From an uncultured Lachnospiraceae bacterium (GTDB taxonomy: Bacteria; Bacillota; Clostridia; Lachnospirales; Lachnospiraceae), in contig CAJUHH010000017.1 of NCBI GenBank assembly GCA_910585965.1, positions 1-64,000 on the forward strand: a stretch of DNA of 64,000 nucleotides. Direction: 5' to 3'. The position numbers and the translations under genes were made by a program. This document shows positions 8,570-16,575 of the stretch, piece after piece (the stretch's first letter is position 1; each line of letters starts with the position of its first letter). The notes beneath the pieces are model-generated. The model was not told where the DNA came from. It saw nothing but the letters and a program-made list of their open reading frames with translations, and did not search any database.

Positions 8570-9430
8570 ATGTGGACAGCACAACATTGGCAAGATTATG
8601 AAGTCCTCGATACTTCCTGCGGCGAAAAACTGGAGCGCTGGGGGGAGTATCTTTTAGTACGCCCCGATCCGCAGGTGATATGGAATACGCCAAAAACGGA
8701 TTCCGGATGGAAGAAAAGAAACGGACACTACCACCGCAGTTCCAAGGGAGGCGGCGAGTGGGAATTTTTCCATCTGCCCGATGAATGGAGCATTCGTTAT
8801 GAAGAACTTACCTTCCGTTTAAAGCCTTTCAGCTTCAAGCATACCGGCCTCTTTCCTGAACAAGCGGCTAACTGGGACTGGTTCGCCCCTCTCATCCGCA
8901 GGGCAAAGAAGCCGGTCAGCGTCCTGAATTTGTTCGCCTATACAGGAGGAGCCACCCTAGCTGCGGCAAAAGCCGGGGCAAGAGTTACCCATGTGGACGC
9001 ATCCAAAGGGATGGTTGCATGGGCCAAAGAAAACGCCGCCGCTTCCGGCCTTGGGGACGCCCCCATACGCTGGCTGGTAGACGACTGCGTGAAATTCGTG
9101 GAACGTGAGATTCGCCGCGGCAATACCTACGACGCGATTATTATGGATCCTCCTTCTTACGGCAGGGGACCCAAAGGCGAAATATGGAAGATAGAAGAAA
9201 ACATCTTCCCTTTCATCGAACTGACTGCAAAGATTTTATCCAAGAATGCCATTTTTTATCTGATCAACTCTTATACGACAGGACTGCAGCCCGCCGTATT
9301 ATCCTATATGATCCATACGGCCATCGTGCCTGTTTTCGGGGGACAGGTGGCCGCCGACGAGATCGGGCTGCCTGTCCGATCAAACGGGCTGATTCTTCCG
9401 TGCGGCGCTTCCGGGCGCTGGGAAGCATAG
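8570..9430 (+). CDS. Class I SAM-dependent rRNA-type methyltransferase
   Basis: 286 residues, related to the RlmI/RlmK group (COG1092) but lacking an N-terminal PUA domain. SAM-binding motif I is seen at VLNLFAYTGGATLAAAKAGA (about residue 120), acidic motif II at VTHVDASKGM, and the catalytic motif IV as IIMDPPSYGRG near residue 190. The DPPSY motif is typical of enzymes that methylate rRNA bases. The ATG follows AAAAGGAGACCCCCAC. It is divergent from putP and convergent with the J-domain gene. The exact target base cannot be told from sequence. Confidence 0.85.
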   Translation: MWTAQHWQDYEVLDTSCGEKLERWGEYLLVRPDPQVIWNTPKTDSGWKKRNGHYHRSSKGGGEWEFFHLPDEWSIRYEELTFRLKPFSFKHTGLFPEQAANWDWFAPLIRRAKKPVSVLNLFAYTGGATLAAAKAGARVTHVDASKGMVAWAKENAAASGLGDAPIRWLVDDCVKFVEREIRRGNTYDAIIMDPPSYGRGPKGEIWKIEENIFPFIELTAKILSKNAIFYLINSYTTGLQPAVLSYMIHTAIVPVFGGQVAADEIGLPVRSNGLILPCGASGRWEA

Positions 9431-9493
9431 ATGGAAAAAACATAAATGGAATTTTGAAAATATACAAAACGGCCTCCCCAAAAATTGAAAAAA

Positions 9494-10219
9494 TTACAGA
9501 CGGAAAGGGAAACCGCCGCAGCAAAGCCCCCCGCCCCCGCAGCAAACGTTGCATATCATATTCGCGATGCACAGCTGCATGCACATGTTTCCGCCCCCTG
9601 CATAAGGGTTGCCGTAAGTATACTGCCGTTGCTGGTACCGCGTCCCTCCGTTTTCAAACCTGTATACCAGATTGCGGTAATCCATATTTCCCGGTTCTAA
9701 GGATGACGCCCGCTTCGCATGCTCCATGGCAGCCACTGTATTTCCAAGGCCCCCATGGGCAAGGGCGCTGTAATAATACCATCTCGCTCCTCTTTCTCTC
9801 GCATTCATATCATCGAGCACGGTTCTCGCCTCTTTATAATATCCGTTCCTGACATAGTTTCCAGCCGCCCTCAGATGGCCGTCTTCCTCATATCCCGTAC
9901 TATTGCCGAAACCTCCGAAACTGCCAAAGCCGCCGAAACCGCCAAAACCGCCTCCATAGCTGCCCCCGTCTCTCCGGCCATATCCCTGGTTTCCATATCC
10001 ATAGCCGGAATCTCCATACCCGCCGCCTTCCGTGCGCTCTTTCATGATCTGCTGGTACGCCTCCTGAACCCGCTTGAATTTCTCTTCTGCCTGAGCCTTA
10101 TTGGGATTATTTACGTTGGCATCCGGGTGGTATCTCCTGCTCAGAGACCGATATGCTTTTTTTATTTCCTCTTCGGAAGCGTCCCTGGACACCCCCAGGA
10201 TTTCATAAGGATTGCTCAT
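9494..10219 (-). CDS. J-domain protein with Cys-rich C-terminus
   Basis: 241 residues. Residues 1-65 form a J domain (MSNPYEILGVSRDASEEEI, HPD at about 32-34) that would stimulate an Hsp70/DnaK ATPase. A Gly/Tyr/Phe-rich linker (GGGFGGFGGFGSFGGFG) follows, then a TPR-like helical segment (about 130-185). The end is unusual: MCMQLCIANMICNVCCGGGG followed by LCCGG, a Cys/Gly cluster that could bind metal or be lipid-modified. It lacks the zinc-finger arrangement of DnaJ, so it is not the housekeeping DnaJ. The start overlaps the end of the DUF5685 gene by 17 bp, suggesting coupled expression. Confidence 0.85.
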   Translation of the reverse strand: MSNPYEILGVSRDASEEEIKKAYRSLSRRYHPDANVNNPNKAQAEEKFKRVQEAYQQIMKERTEGGGYGDSGYGYGNQGYGRRDGGSYGGGFGGFGGFGSFGGFGNSTGYEEDGHLRAAGNYVRNGYYKEARTVLDDMNARERGARWYYYSALAHGGLGNTVAAMEHAKRASSLEPGNMDYRNLVYRFENGGTRYQQRQYTYGNPYAGGGNMCMQLCIANMICNVCCGGGGLCCGGFPFRL

Positions 10220-11066
10220 TTTCCTTCCCTTGTTCCTTTTCTTCAGATTTCCGCTTCGCGCGTACCCTTTCGTAACGGTACCATACGCCGGAATAGATGA
10301 TATTTCTTAATATTTCTATATTTTCCAAAATCGGCAGCTTTTCGAATTCCCGGGAACACTCCGACATCATCATCGTCAATATGCTTTTGCACTGCTCTTC
10401 AAAATCAGGATTTTCATAAATCCAAGCCAGCGGATTATAATTGCCGTCCTTTTGGTCCTTCTCAATATCCTCATAAGCGTCGCACAAATAAATAAATTTC
10501 CCCAGGTAGAATCCAAGCCGATATAAATTTTCCTTCCAGACATCCTCCCTGCATACCACGATCTCCGCCATCACTTCCCCAAACAGCCGCGACATCTTAT
10601 CAATGTCCCTGCATCCCGCTTTTTCCTCTTTGCCCAGCTGCGCCATGAGGCTCTCTATTTTACGTGTTTTTTTCCGATACTTTTTTTCCAGCCTTCGGTA
10701 GCCTTTTTCCAAAAGCCCCGCATATGCTTTCTGGCGGTACTTCTTTTCGTCCTGCCAGTCATCCTTGCATTTATAATAGGAAAGCAGCAGATTCATATCC
10801 GCCGCGTATTCCGTAAATTCATTGATCCTTGTCATATGTTTTTCAAAAGGATGGGCGGCGCATCTGCAGCTTCCCTTGGTTTCCTCCGGCTCATAAAGGC
10901 CGGTCAGCAGCAGAATAACAAAGGTCATATCATAAGACAACGTCATCTGCCCCGGCAGACCGTATCTCTCCTTCAGCTTTCGGCACAGCCCGCAATAATA
11001 TGCGTGGTATATGTCAAACTCCTTAAATTTCATATCCCCTTTATTGATGATCACATAGCCGAACAT
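10203..11066 (-). CDS. DUF5685 family protein
   Basis: About 287 residues starting MFGYVIINKGDMKFKEFDIY, with AYYCGLCRKLKERYG and then CRC AAHPFEKH, a conserved Cys pattern of the DUF5685 family. The rest is mostly helical and lysine-rich, ending in a charged tail. Function is unknown. I prefer ATG 11066 (AAAGGGGCGTTATT upstream) over a longer frame to 11225. Its 3' end overlaps the J-domain gene, and the glycosyltransferase gene precedes it, so these three may form one transcript; the J-domain partner suggests a client or chaperone-linked role, which is inference. Confidence 0.75.
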   Translation of the reverse strand: MFGYVIINKGDMKFKEFDIYHAYYCGLCRKLKERYGLPGQMTLSYDMTFVILLLTGLYEPEETKGSCRCAAHPFEKHMTRINEFTEYAADMNLLLSYYKCKDDWQDEKKYRQKAYAGLLEKGYRRLEKKYRKKTRKIESLMAQLGKEEKAGCRDIDKMSRLFGEVMAEIVVCREDVWKENLYRLGFYLGKFIYLCDAYEDIEKDQKDGNYNPLAWIYENPDFEEQCKSILTMMMSECSREFEKLPILENIEILRNIIYSGVWYRYERVRAKRKSEEKEQGKENEQSL

Positions 11067-11172
11067 AATAACGCCCCTTTCACCATAGGAATCTCTCAGC
11101 CGTCTGCAGCATGCCGCTTTTATCGTAATGCTTTCTTTGGCGGATAGCAATAAAAGGGACATTAAAAAATTA

Positions 11173-12477
11173 TTAAAAAATTTTGTCCGTCCAATGCATA
11201 AACAACCCTTTCTGGCTGAATACAAACATACGGCGGCTGTATTCGCGGTTCAGCACCAAAAACAAGTCCTCTTCCGAGGACAGGATCCTGCCTTCCCTGT
11301 CCACATACCATGTATTCAGTTCCAGATCATTCAGGAGGAAAATGTCTTCCGTCATCGTAAAAGAACAGATTTCCTGCCCTGGCATATTTTTTCCCGTAAA
11401 CTGCCCCTCCAGTATCTTTGCATCGAATGACTTCCCCTGTTTTTCCCCTAAATCCATTATTATCTCCGCAAACCGTCCTGCCTGTCCTTCCAGGCCGTTC
11501 GCATATATTCTGATCTTCTTTTTCCCGGCAAGAAGCGCCTCCAATTTTTGAGCAGAATGCACCACGGGAAAAATCTTGCCCTTCTCCGCCTTCCCCATCC
11601 TTCCATGAAGGGCGTCGTCATAAGCAAACATCACTGTCTTCGCCCGGTTTTCCTCTCCCAGATAGAGATCGTTATAAACCACGTCAAAAATTCCTTCCAG
11701 AAAAGCGCTGCACATATCTTCCCGCCGTTCTGCCGCCGTGTATTTCATAAAAAAACGAATCCAGTTCCGCCAGGCATAATAAAGGGGAAACGTATTCTCG
11801 CTTTCTTTCTTTGCCCCCATGGAATGCAGCACTTTGGAACTTCCCAAAGAGGCCACTTTATATCCCGCCAGATTGCATCGGTATCCCCATTCCGTATCAT
11901 CCCAGTAAAGAAAATTTTCCTCCGGGAGAACCCCGATCCTGCGGACCACGCTTGTCCTGGCCAGCACGGAGCAGGCCGCCACCGCGTCCGCATATACTAC
12001 TTCCGGCATAGAACCGTCCTCCAGCCTTCCATGGTATTTTGCTTCACAGCAATACTCATCCCAGATAATATCTATGCCGAACTGCTGGACATAATCCGGA
12101 TCCTCCATATGGTATACTTTGGAGCCAGCCATTCCCACTTCGGGATGCGCTTCCAGAAAAGCATACAATTCCTCCGCTGCATTCTCATCCACCAGCACAT
12201 CGTTATCCAGACACCATACATATTCATATCCCTTTTCCAGCGCATACCTTATCCCTGTATTAAATCCGCCGCTTCCCCCCAGGTTTTCTTCATTCACGAG
12301 CAGTTTTACCCTGTTCCCGAAGCGGTTTTTGATATGTTCTGCCGAGCCATCCGTAGACGCGTTATCCACCACTACAATATCCATATCCGTAAATGACGAC
12401 TCCGTCACGCTTTGTATGCATTCAGCCACATATTCCTTCTTATTATAATTACAGATAACAGCCGCTATCTTTTTCAA
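11173..12477 (-). CDS. Family 2 glycosyltransferase
   Basis: About 434 residues. The GT-A fold is evident: IAAVICNYNKKEYVAECIQS at the N-terminus, VVVDNASTDGS, NLGGSGGFNTGI, and the metal-binding WCLDNDVLVD near residue 95. The WDDTEWGYR segment near 205 matches the catalytic acidic motif of rhamnosyl/galactofuranosyl-type GT2 enzymes. About 150 C-terminal residues have no obvious family. The likely start is TTG 12477 (AAAGGACAGG upstream). The sugar and acceptor are unknown; a cell-surface glycan role is the usual one. Confidence 0.85.
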   Translation of the reverse strand: MKKIAAVICNYNKKEYVAECIQSVTESSFTDMDIVVVDNASTDGSAEHIKNRFGNRVKLLVNEENLGGSGGFNTGIRYALEKGYEYVWCLDNDVLVDENAAEELYAFLEAHPEVGMAGSKVYHMEDPDYVQQFGIDIIWDEYCCEAKYHGRLEDGSMPEVVYADAVAACSVLARTSVVRRIGVLPEENFLYWDDTEWGYRCNLAGYKVASLGSSKVLHSMGAKKESENTFPLYYAWRNWIRFFMKYTAAERREDMCSAFLEGIFDVVYNDLYLGEENRAKTVMFAYDDALHGRMGKAEKGKIFPVVHSAQKLEALLAGKKKIRIYANGLEGQAGRFAEIIMDLGEKQGKSFDAKILEGQFTGKNMPGQEICSFTMTEDIFLLNDLELNTWYVDREGRILSSEEDLFLVLNREYSRRMFVFSQKGLFMHWTDKIF

Positions 12478-12562
12478 TTTACAACCTGTCCTTTCCGCAG
12501 TATACCGAAGGGCAACGCATTTCACATAATGCACAAAGGGACATCGGCCCCTGCGCATTCAG

Positions 12563-12651
12563 AACGGACTATGCCTCGCCGGTCATAGTCCGTTTCCACA
12601 CCTTGGAAGTTCTTGGCGAAGCACCCGCTGGTGCAAGCCTTAGAACTTCGC
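12563..12651. repeat. Two strong inverted repeats after the DHH gene
   Basis: AACGGACTATG (12563-12573) and CATAGTCCGTT (12584-12594) form an 11-bp perfect stem. Next to it GAAGTTCT ... AGAACTTC (about 12606-12650) encloses GCACC/GGTGC, immediately after the stop codon of the DHH gene. They probably end transcription of that gene or protect its 3' end, although neither has a good U-tract. Confidence 0.5.
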
Positions 12652-12652
12652 T

Positions 12653-13567
12653 TCACACTCCATTCACCAACTCGTCCAAAAGCTTCGGAAGCATTTCTTC
12701 AATATCTTCGTCTTTGAACTGGCACGTTCCTACCGCCTTATGGCCTCCGCCGCCATATTTTAACATCAGCCTTCCCACATTTACGTCCGAAGTCCTGTTC
12801 AATACGCTGTATCCGACTGCTACCGAACACCCCAGCCCGCCTTTCCCGCTGACGATCCATGCGGAAATATTCTGTTCCGGGTACATGCTGTAAATCATAA
12901 AACGATTGCCGGAGTAAATAGGATCCACCTTCCTCAAGTCGGAAATAATCACATCCTTTTCCACCCTCGTATTCGCCTTTACCATTTCTTTAAATTTTTC
13001 CGCCTGTTCAAAATAAATATCGATCCTTTCCTTTACATCCGAAAGCGCCAGGATCTCCTCCGTCGTCATCGTGCGGCAGGCATCGATCAGTTTCTCCATC
13101 AACTGATAATTGGAAATCGTAAAATTCCTCCATCTCCCAAGCCCTGTCCTGGGATCCATCAGAAATCCTACCAATATCCATCCTTTCGGATTCTGTATCT
13201 CATCGATCGTCAAATTGCCGGAATCCACTTTATCCACAGCCTCCATCATATCCTTGAACTGTGGAAATCTTTCCTCCCCGCCATAATACTCATAAATAAT
13301 TCTGGCACAGGAAGGAGCAATCCTGCTTTCCCCTTTGTATTTTCCTTCCAGCTGGTTCCTTTCAAATTCGCTGGAATGATGGTCGAACCAAAGCCCGCAC
13401 CCCTCCACATAAGGCACATTGGCAAGACAGTCATCCTCCGTAATTTCTACCAGGCCGTCCTGCAGATCCTTCGGATGGGCGAATTTCCAATGATCTATCA
13501 CCCCTGCTTCTTTCAGCAAAGCCCCGCATGCAAGACCATCGAAGTCCGATCGCGTTACTAATCTCAT
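12653..13567 (-). CDS. DHH family phosphoesterase
   Basis: About 304 residues. DHH-domain metal ligands are visible: TRSDFDGLACG (DxD) at the N-terminus, FDHHSSE near residue 70 and VDKVDSGNL, and the C-terminal DHHA1 motif GGGGHKAVG near residue 275. Relatives hydrolyse short oligonucleotides, cyclic dinucleotide products or bisphosphate nucleotides. There is no GGDEF or membrane part, so GdpP is excluded. ATG 13567 is preferred because GAGAGGG lies 7 bases upstream. Located between the GT2 gene and a LuxR-type regulator. The precise substrate is unknown. Confidence 0.85.
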   Translation of the reverse strand: MRLVTRSDFDGLACGALLKEAGVIDHWKFAHPKDLQDGLVEITEDDCLANVPYVEGCGLWFDHHSSEFERNQLEGKYKGESRIAPSCARIIYEYYGGEERFPQFKDMMEAVDKVDSGNLTIDEIQNPKGWILVGFLMDPRTGLGRWRNFTISNYQLMEKLIDACRTMTTEEILALSDVKERIDIYFEQAEKFKEMVKANTRVEKDVIISDLRKVDPIYSGNRFMIYSMYPEQNISAWIVSGKGGLGCSVAVGYSVLNRTSDVNVGRLMLKYGGGGHKAVGTCQFKDEDIEEMLPKLLDELVNGV

Positions 13568-13694
13568 AACCATACCCTCTCTTTCTCTCTGCCGCAAGTC
13601 CCGGCATCTTATGCCGGTTCCCGTGCGATTTTCTGACAGCCGCACAATCCCGCAGCTGTGTAACCCATGTATCCATAATGCCATATTCCGAACA

Positions 13695-14369
13695 TCACGT
13701 CAACCTTTCCATAATTTCCTGCCGCTTTTCCACATCGAGCTTTTCAAAGATATGAGACATATGTTTTTTCACAGTCGCTTCGCTGATATTCAGCTCCAAT
13801 GCAATCTCTTTATTGCTCAGTCCCTTGCACGCCTGTACCGCGATCTCCGCCTCTCTCCGGGTAAGCCCCAGTTCGAGGAAACGCTGGAAAGCCTCCTGCG
13901 CCGTCCACGGTTCCTTATTCTTCTTTTTTTCTCCTGTATCTGATTTTCTTCCCCCGTCGCCGCCCAATGCGATCCATATGCAGATCCCATACAAAAGGGG
14001 ACGCATATTTAATGCAATGCCGCGCATAAAAGAACGCCCCTCGGCTCCGGCTAATGCGCCATAGGCTGTTCCTTCCGGCAAAGCCTTCTCCCCTCCGGCC
14101 ATCCGCCCTTCCGAAAGCATAAGGAACAGCAGAACAAAAGTCACGATAAAGCTTGCATAGACCGCATCGCGGGCCAGCATCGTCCCATCCGGTTTTTCCC
14201 GCTTCACCCAATCTTCCTTTTCCATGCCTGCCAGATACAAAATTATCCCTCCTGAAAGCACCAGCAGCAGCTGGCCGACATCCAGCAGTTCGCCTACCCG
14301 GAAACCAAGAAACAACGATACCAGAATAAGATAACACAGGACGGCCGCCACTCTTTTTCCTATTTTCAT
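13695..14369 (-). CDS. Membrane-anchored LuxR-type regulator
   Basis: 224 residues. The first 140 carry about four hydrophobic segments (VAAVLCYLILVSLFLGF, LLLVLSGGIILYLAG, SFIVTFVLLFLML, LLYGICIWIALG). The last 65 are a complete LuxR/FixJ HTH (LTRREAEIAVQACKGLSNKE, then SEATVKKHMSHIFEKL). A DNA-binding domain tethered to a membrane sensor without phosphorelay is a one-component arrangement. It lies 21 bp downstream of the MotA-like membrane protein gene, probably in one operon, so the pair may sense an envelope or energy signal (inference). Confidence 0.8.
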   Translation of the reverse strand: MKIGKRVAAVLCYLILVSLFLGFRVGELLDVGQLLLVLSGGIILYLAGMEKEDWVKREKPDGTMLARDAVYASFIVTFVLLFLMLSEGRMAGGEKALPEGTAYGALAGAEGRSFMRGIALNMRPLLYGICIWIALGGDGGRKSDTGEKKKNKEPWTAQEAFQRFLELGLTRREAEIAVQACKGLSNKEIALELNISEATVKKHMSHIFEKLDVEKRQEIMERLT

Positions 14370-14390
14370 AATCCGCCCTCTTTCCCGTCC

Positions 14391-14888
14391 TTACTCCTCC
14401 GCTTTTTCATTTTCCTTCTTTTCCCCATACTCATCCCCGGTCTGCATATATTCAATAATCCCAACGCTCAGTCTGCTCCTGACTGGCAGCAGCAATACGT
14501 TGACCGCGTAAGCGTACAGCAATGTTAATGATATAACCACCAAATTCGCCCGCCATACCCAGGGATCATCCGGCGTATTATAAATATTTGCAAAATTCAT
14601 CAAGGCGAGAAACACTCCCCCATACCTCACCGCCTTCATCAAAAGCTCCACCGCTTCCCTGGCCCTCTTCCTTTCCGACAATCCTGCCTTCTTATCCTTT
14701 CCCATCGTAAACCGGAACGCATTGACAAAATCTTTCCAAAGCCCGGCAGCAACCAGAACGCTGATACCGATCAGCAGAATCATTAACAGGCTCGGAAGAT
14801 CCAATACCGCAATATTCATTCCTCCTGACATCAGGCCGGCGATTGATACGATGATGATCATCATTACTATGAAACATATCCAATACAT
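14391..14888 (-). CDS. MotA-like membrane protein
   Basis: 165 residues, starting MYWICFIVMMIIIVSIAGLM from ATG 14888 with a textbook AAGGAGGAGAAAAT site. At least four hydrophobic segments. The stretch LDLPSLLMILLIGISVLVAA and the following WKDFVNAF resemble the N-terminus of MotA/ExbB-type proton channel subunits, but the length is short and the conserved C-terminal MotA helices are not evident. No MotB or flagellar gene is near. It is co-directional and adjacent to the LuxR-type regulator. Best described as a MotA-like protein of unknown role. Confidence 0.6.
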   Translation of the reverse strand: MYWICFIVMMIIIVSIAGLMSGGMNIAVLDLPSLLMILLIGISVLVAAGLWKDFVNAFRFTMGKDKKAGLSERKRAREAVELLMKAVRYGGVFLALMNFANIYNTPDDPWVWRANLVVISLTLLYAYAVNVLLLPVRSRLSVGIIEYMQTGDEYGEKKENEKAEE

Positions 14889-14901
14889 ATTTTCTCCTCC
14901 T

Positions 14902-14945
14902 TTGGGGTTGGGCGGTGGTTGGGGAGAGGGGGAGGGGGGGTTGAG
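14902..14945 (+). repeat. G-rich tract abutting palindrome 1
   Basis: A run of G-blocks (TTGGGGTTGGGCGGTGGTTG, then GGGAGAGGGGGAGGGGGGG) directly left of the palindrome arm and right of the RBS of the MotA-like gene. At least four G-tracts of three or more are present, so an intramolecular G-quadruplex on the plus strand is possible; the minus-strand mRNA would be C-rich here. Confidence 0.6.
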
Positions 14946-14946
14946 A

Positions 14947-15103
14947 GAAGCTTCTGGGGGTATGTGGCGGAGAAATCTAAATGTGCCGAGCATTCCGCCA
15001 GGCCCGGTAAAGCAAAAACATTCGGGCAGAGGCCCTCTTGTTTTTACGGTCCTGGCTCCATGGCACAAGAAAGATTTCTCCGCCACATACCCCCAGAAGC
15101 TTC
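14947..15103. repeat. Large intergenic palindrome 1
   Basis: Arms 14947-14978 and 15072-15103 are perfect 32-bp inverted copies (GAAGCTTCTGGGGGTATGTG, then GCGGAGAAATCT). The inner 93 bp also pair imperfectly (TGTGCC/GGCACA, CCAGG/CCTGG, then GTAAAGCAAAAAC against GTTTTTAC), ending in a small GGGC/GCCC hairpin. The whole 157 bp therefore folds into one extended hairpin. It encodes no credible protein and lies upstream of the MotA-like gene. Confidence 0.85.
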
Positions 15104-15291
15104 CGCCAAATCTATCCCCTTCCCAATCATCCGCTCCTGCATAGCAGTACGCTTTTTTTACCGCTTATTTTCTTGTGACATCTTTAAAGTATCTTATTTT
15201 ATGCTGAAAATCCATACCCACGCAGTAGTATTTTAGTAGTATTACCCTCATAAAAACGGTTAATCGGTTGGATCTTTTCATTGGAATAGAG

Positions 15292-15553
15292 ATTCGTGTA
15301 TCAAAATCGCTGTCCATCAAGGCAGCGGTGGAGGGGGAGGGGCAAGGAGAGGAATAAAAAGATTTATGCAAACGTCTTATGCACAATGGAGATAAGACTC
15401 AAAAATCGTGGAAGCCACTGCTGAACACGATTTTAGCTTTAGAGGCTTATCGGAATGCCCCGTGCAATAGAGTTTGCATAAACTTTTTATTCCTCTCCTT
15501 GCCCCTCCCCCCTCTGCCGCTGCCTTGATGGACAGCGATTTTGATACACGAAT
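15292..15553. repeat. Large intergenic palindrome 2
   Basis: Arms 15292-15373 and 15472-15553 (82 bp each) are nearly perfect inverted copies. Each starts at the outside with ATTCGTGTATCAAAATCGCT, contains a G-rich GAGGGGGAGGGGCAAGGAGA block, and ends inside with TTTATGCAAAC. The 98-bp centre holds a further perfect hairpin AAAATCGTG/CACGATTTT. The arms are unrelated to palindrome 1 although only 190 bp separate them. The rest of the 14889-15621 gap shows no gene. Confidence 0.88.
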
Positions 15554-15566
15554 TTCCTCTCTCCCC

Positions 15567-15606
15567 CCAAAAAACAACAGCCGGAAACCATCTCTGCTTC
15601 CGGCTG
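15567..15606 (-). terminator. Intrinsic terminator of the DUF6033 gene
   Basis: On the minus strand CAGCCGGAAG ... TTCCGGCTG forms a 9-bp stem followed by TTGTTTTTT, 15 bp after the stop codon at 15622. It cleanly ends the DUF6033 transcript before the palindromes. Confidence 0.85.
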
Positions 15607-15621
15607 CCCTCTTCTTATCTC

Positions 15622-16395
15622 CTACAGCGAAAAATCAAAATTCTGTCCGATGCTGCGTTCTCCTGCTGTCATCATGCTGTCCGCCATATCCGACATCACT
15701 ACTTTGTCAATCCGTCTTAAAAGTTCATCCCATGATTTGGCGGTAACGGTTACTTTATGGCTCTTATCGAATTTCTCCGCCTCGCCTTCCTCTTCCAGGC
15801 GCTTCTGCTCTGCCTTTTTCGCCTCCTGTTTCTTTGCTTCCCTGTTCTCTTCCCGTTTCGCGGCTATTCTTTCCCGCTGCGTTGCCAAGGATTTATCCAC
15901 TACAGCGAAGAAAGATGCATTTCCATGGTCATCAAAAGACATGCCGATGGAGCTTACTTTGTTCGCGTTCGCCCCGAGCTGCTGCTTCATCATCTGCACT
16001 TGGGAAGTAGCGTTGCTTAAAATGCCTTCATACTTTTTACGGTATTCTTCATCCTCCGCCATCCGCTCGATCTTATCCGAGTCGATCAGCACCAGCAGCT
16101 CTTTATTGCTGGCATACATTCCCTTATTTCTTTCCACTTCCGCTTTTTTATCCGGGGAAACAAGAACAAATTCCATATTGGAATACTTCTTTTTCAGCTG
16201 TTCGTAATACTTCAGCGCCTTATCGCTGAGTTTCGGCTCCCCGATCGTCCTGCCCTTCACCTCATTCAGCTTCTCTTTCTCAGAAGCAGCGGACGGTTTT
16301 TTCACCCTCTCGTCCTTTGTCCCATAGCTCCTCGTATTCTGGTATTCCGCCGCTATGGAATTCACATAGGCATTCTGGTTAATTCCATTCATCAT
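15622..16395 (-). CDS. DUF6033 family protein
   Basis: About 257 residues. It has a variable N-terminus, then a helical, charged protein with the segment GEPKLSDKALKYYEQLKKKY, a central MSFDDHGNASFFAVVDKSLA and a coiled-coil region of K/E/A repeats (about 185-220). The end ERSIGQNFDFSL is conserved in DUF6033 proteins of Lachnospiraceae. Function unknown. There is no signal peptide or membrane helix. I choose ATG 16395 because AAGGAGG lies 6 bases upstream. It is monocistronic with its own terminator. Confidence 0.75.
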   Translation of the reverse strand: MMNGINQNAYVNSIAAEYQNTRSYGTKDERVKKPSAASEKEKLNEVKGRTIGEPKLSDKALKYYEQLKKKYSNMEFVLVSPDKKAEVERNKGMYASNKELLVLIDSDKIERMAEDEEYRKKYEGILSNATSQVQMMKQQLGANANKVSSIGMSFDDHGNASFFAVVDKSLATQRERIAAKREENREAKKQEAKKAEQKRLEEEGEAEKFDKSHKVTVTAKSWDELLRRIDKVVMSDMADSMMTAGERSIGQNFDFSL

Positions 16396-16456
16396 GCTCA
16401 TCCTCCTTGAATCATTCTTCCACGTTCCAAAATCCATTTTGGAAACATCCAATCAT

Positions 16457-16484
16457 CCATAGTGTGAAAGCTCTTCTCACACTA
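16457..16484. repeat. Inverted repeat between AICARFT and DUF6033 genes
   Basis: ATAGTGTGA ... TCACACTAT stem with a short loop, directly upstream of the DUF6033 leader. It could be the end of the carB operon transcript or an operator for the downstream gene; no U-tract is seen on the minus strand. Confidence 0.45.
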
Positions 16485-16575
16485 TTCCTTATTGTATATT
16501 TCGGCATTTATAGGAAATAATTAACATCTGCCGGCGCTTTTCCTTCCTTTTGCCCCGCTGGTTTTCCCATCCCTT

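Noticed and set aside
14902..15110. IS or MITE insertion
   Set aside because: No transposase, no clear flanking target duplication, and arm sequences differ among the four palindromes, so a simple MITE family is not supported.
15165..15577. Short open frames inside palindrome 2 and its flanks
   Set aside because: They mirror each other through the inverted repeat, lack RBSs and have low-complexity products; DNA/RNA structure explains the region better.
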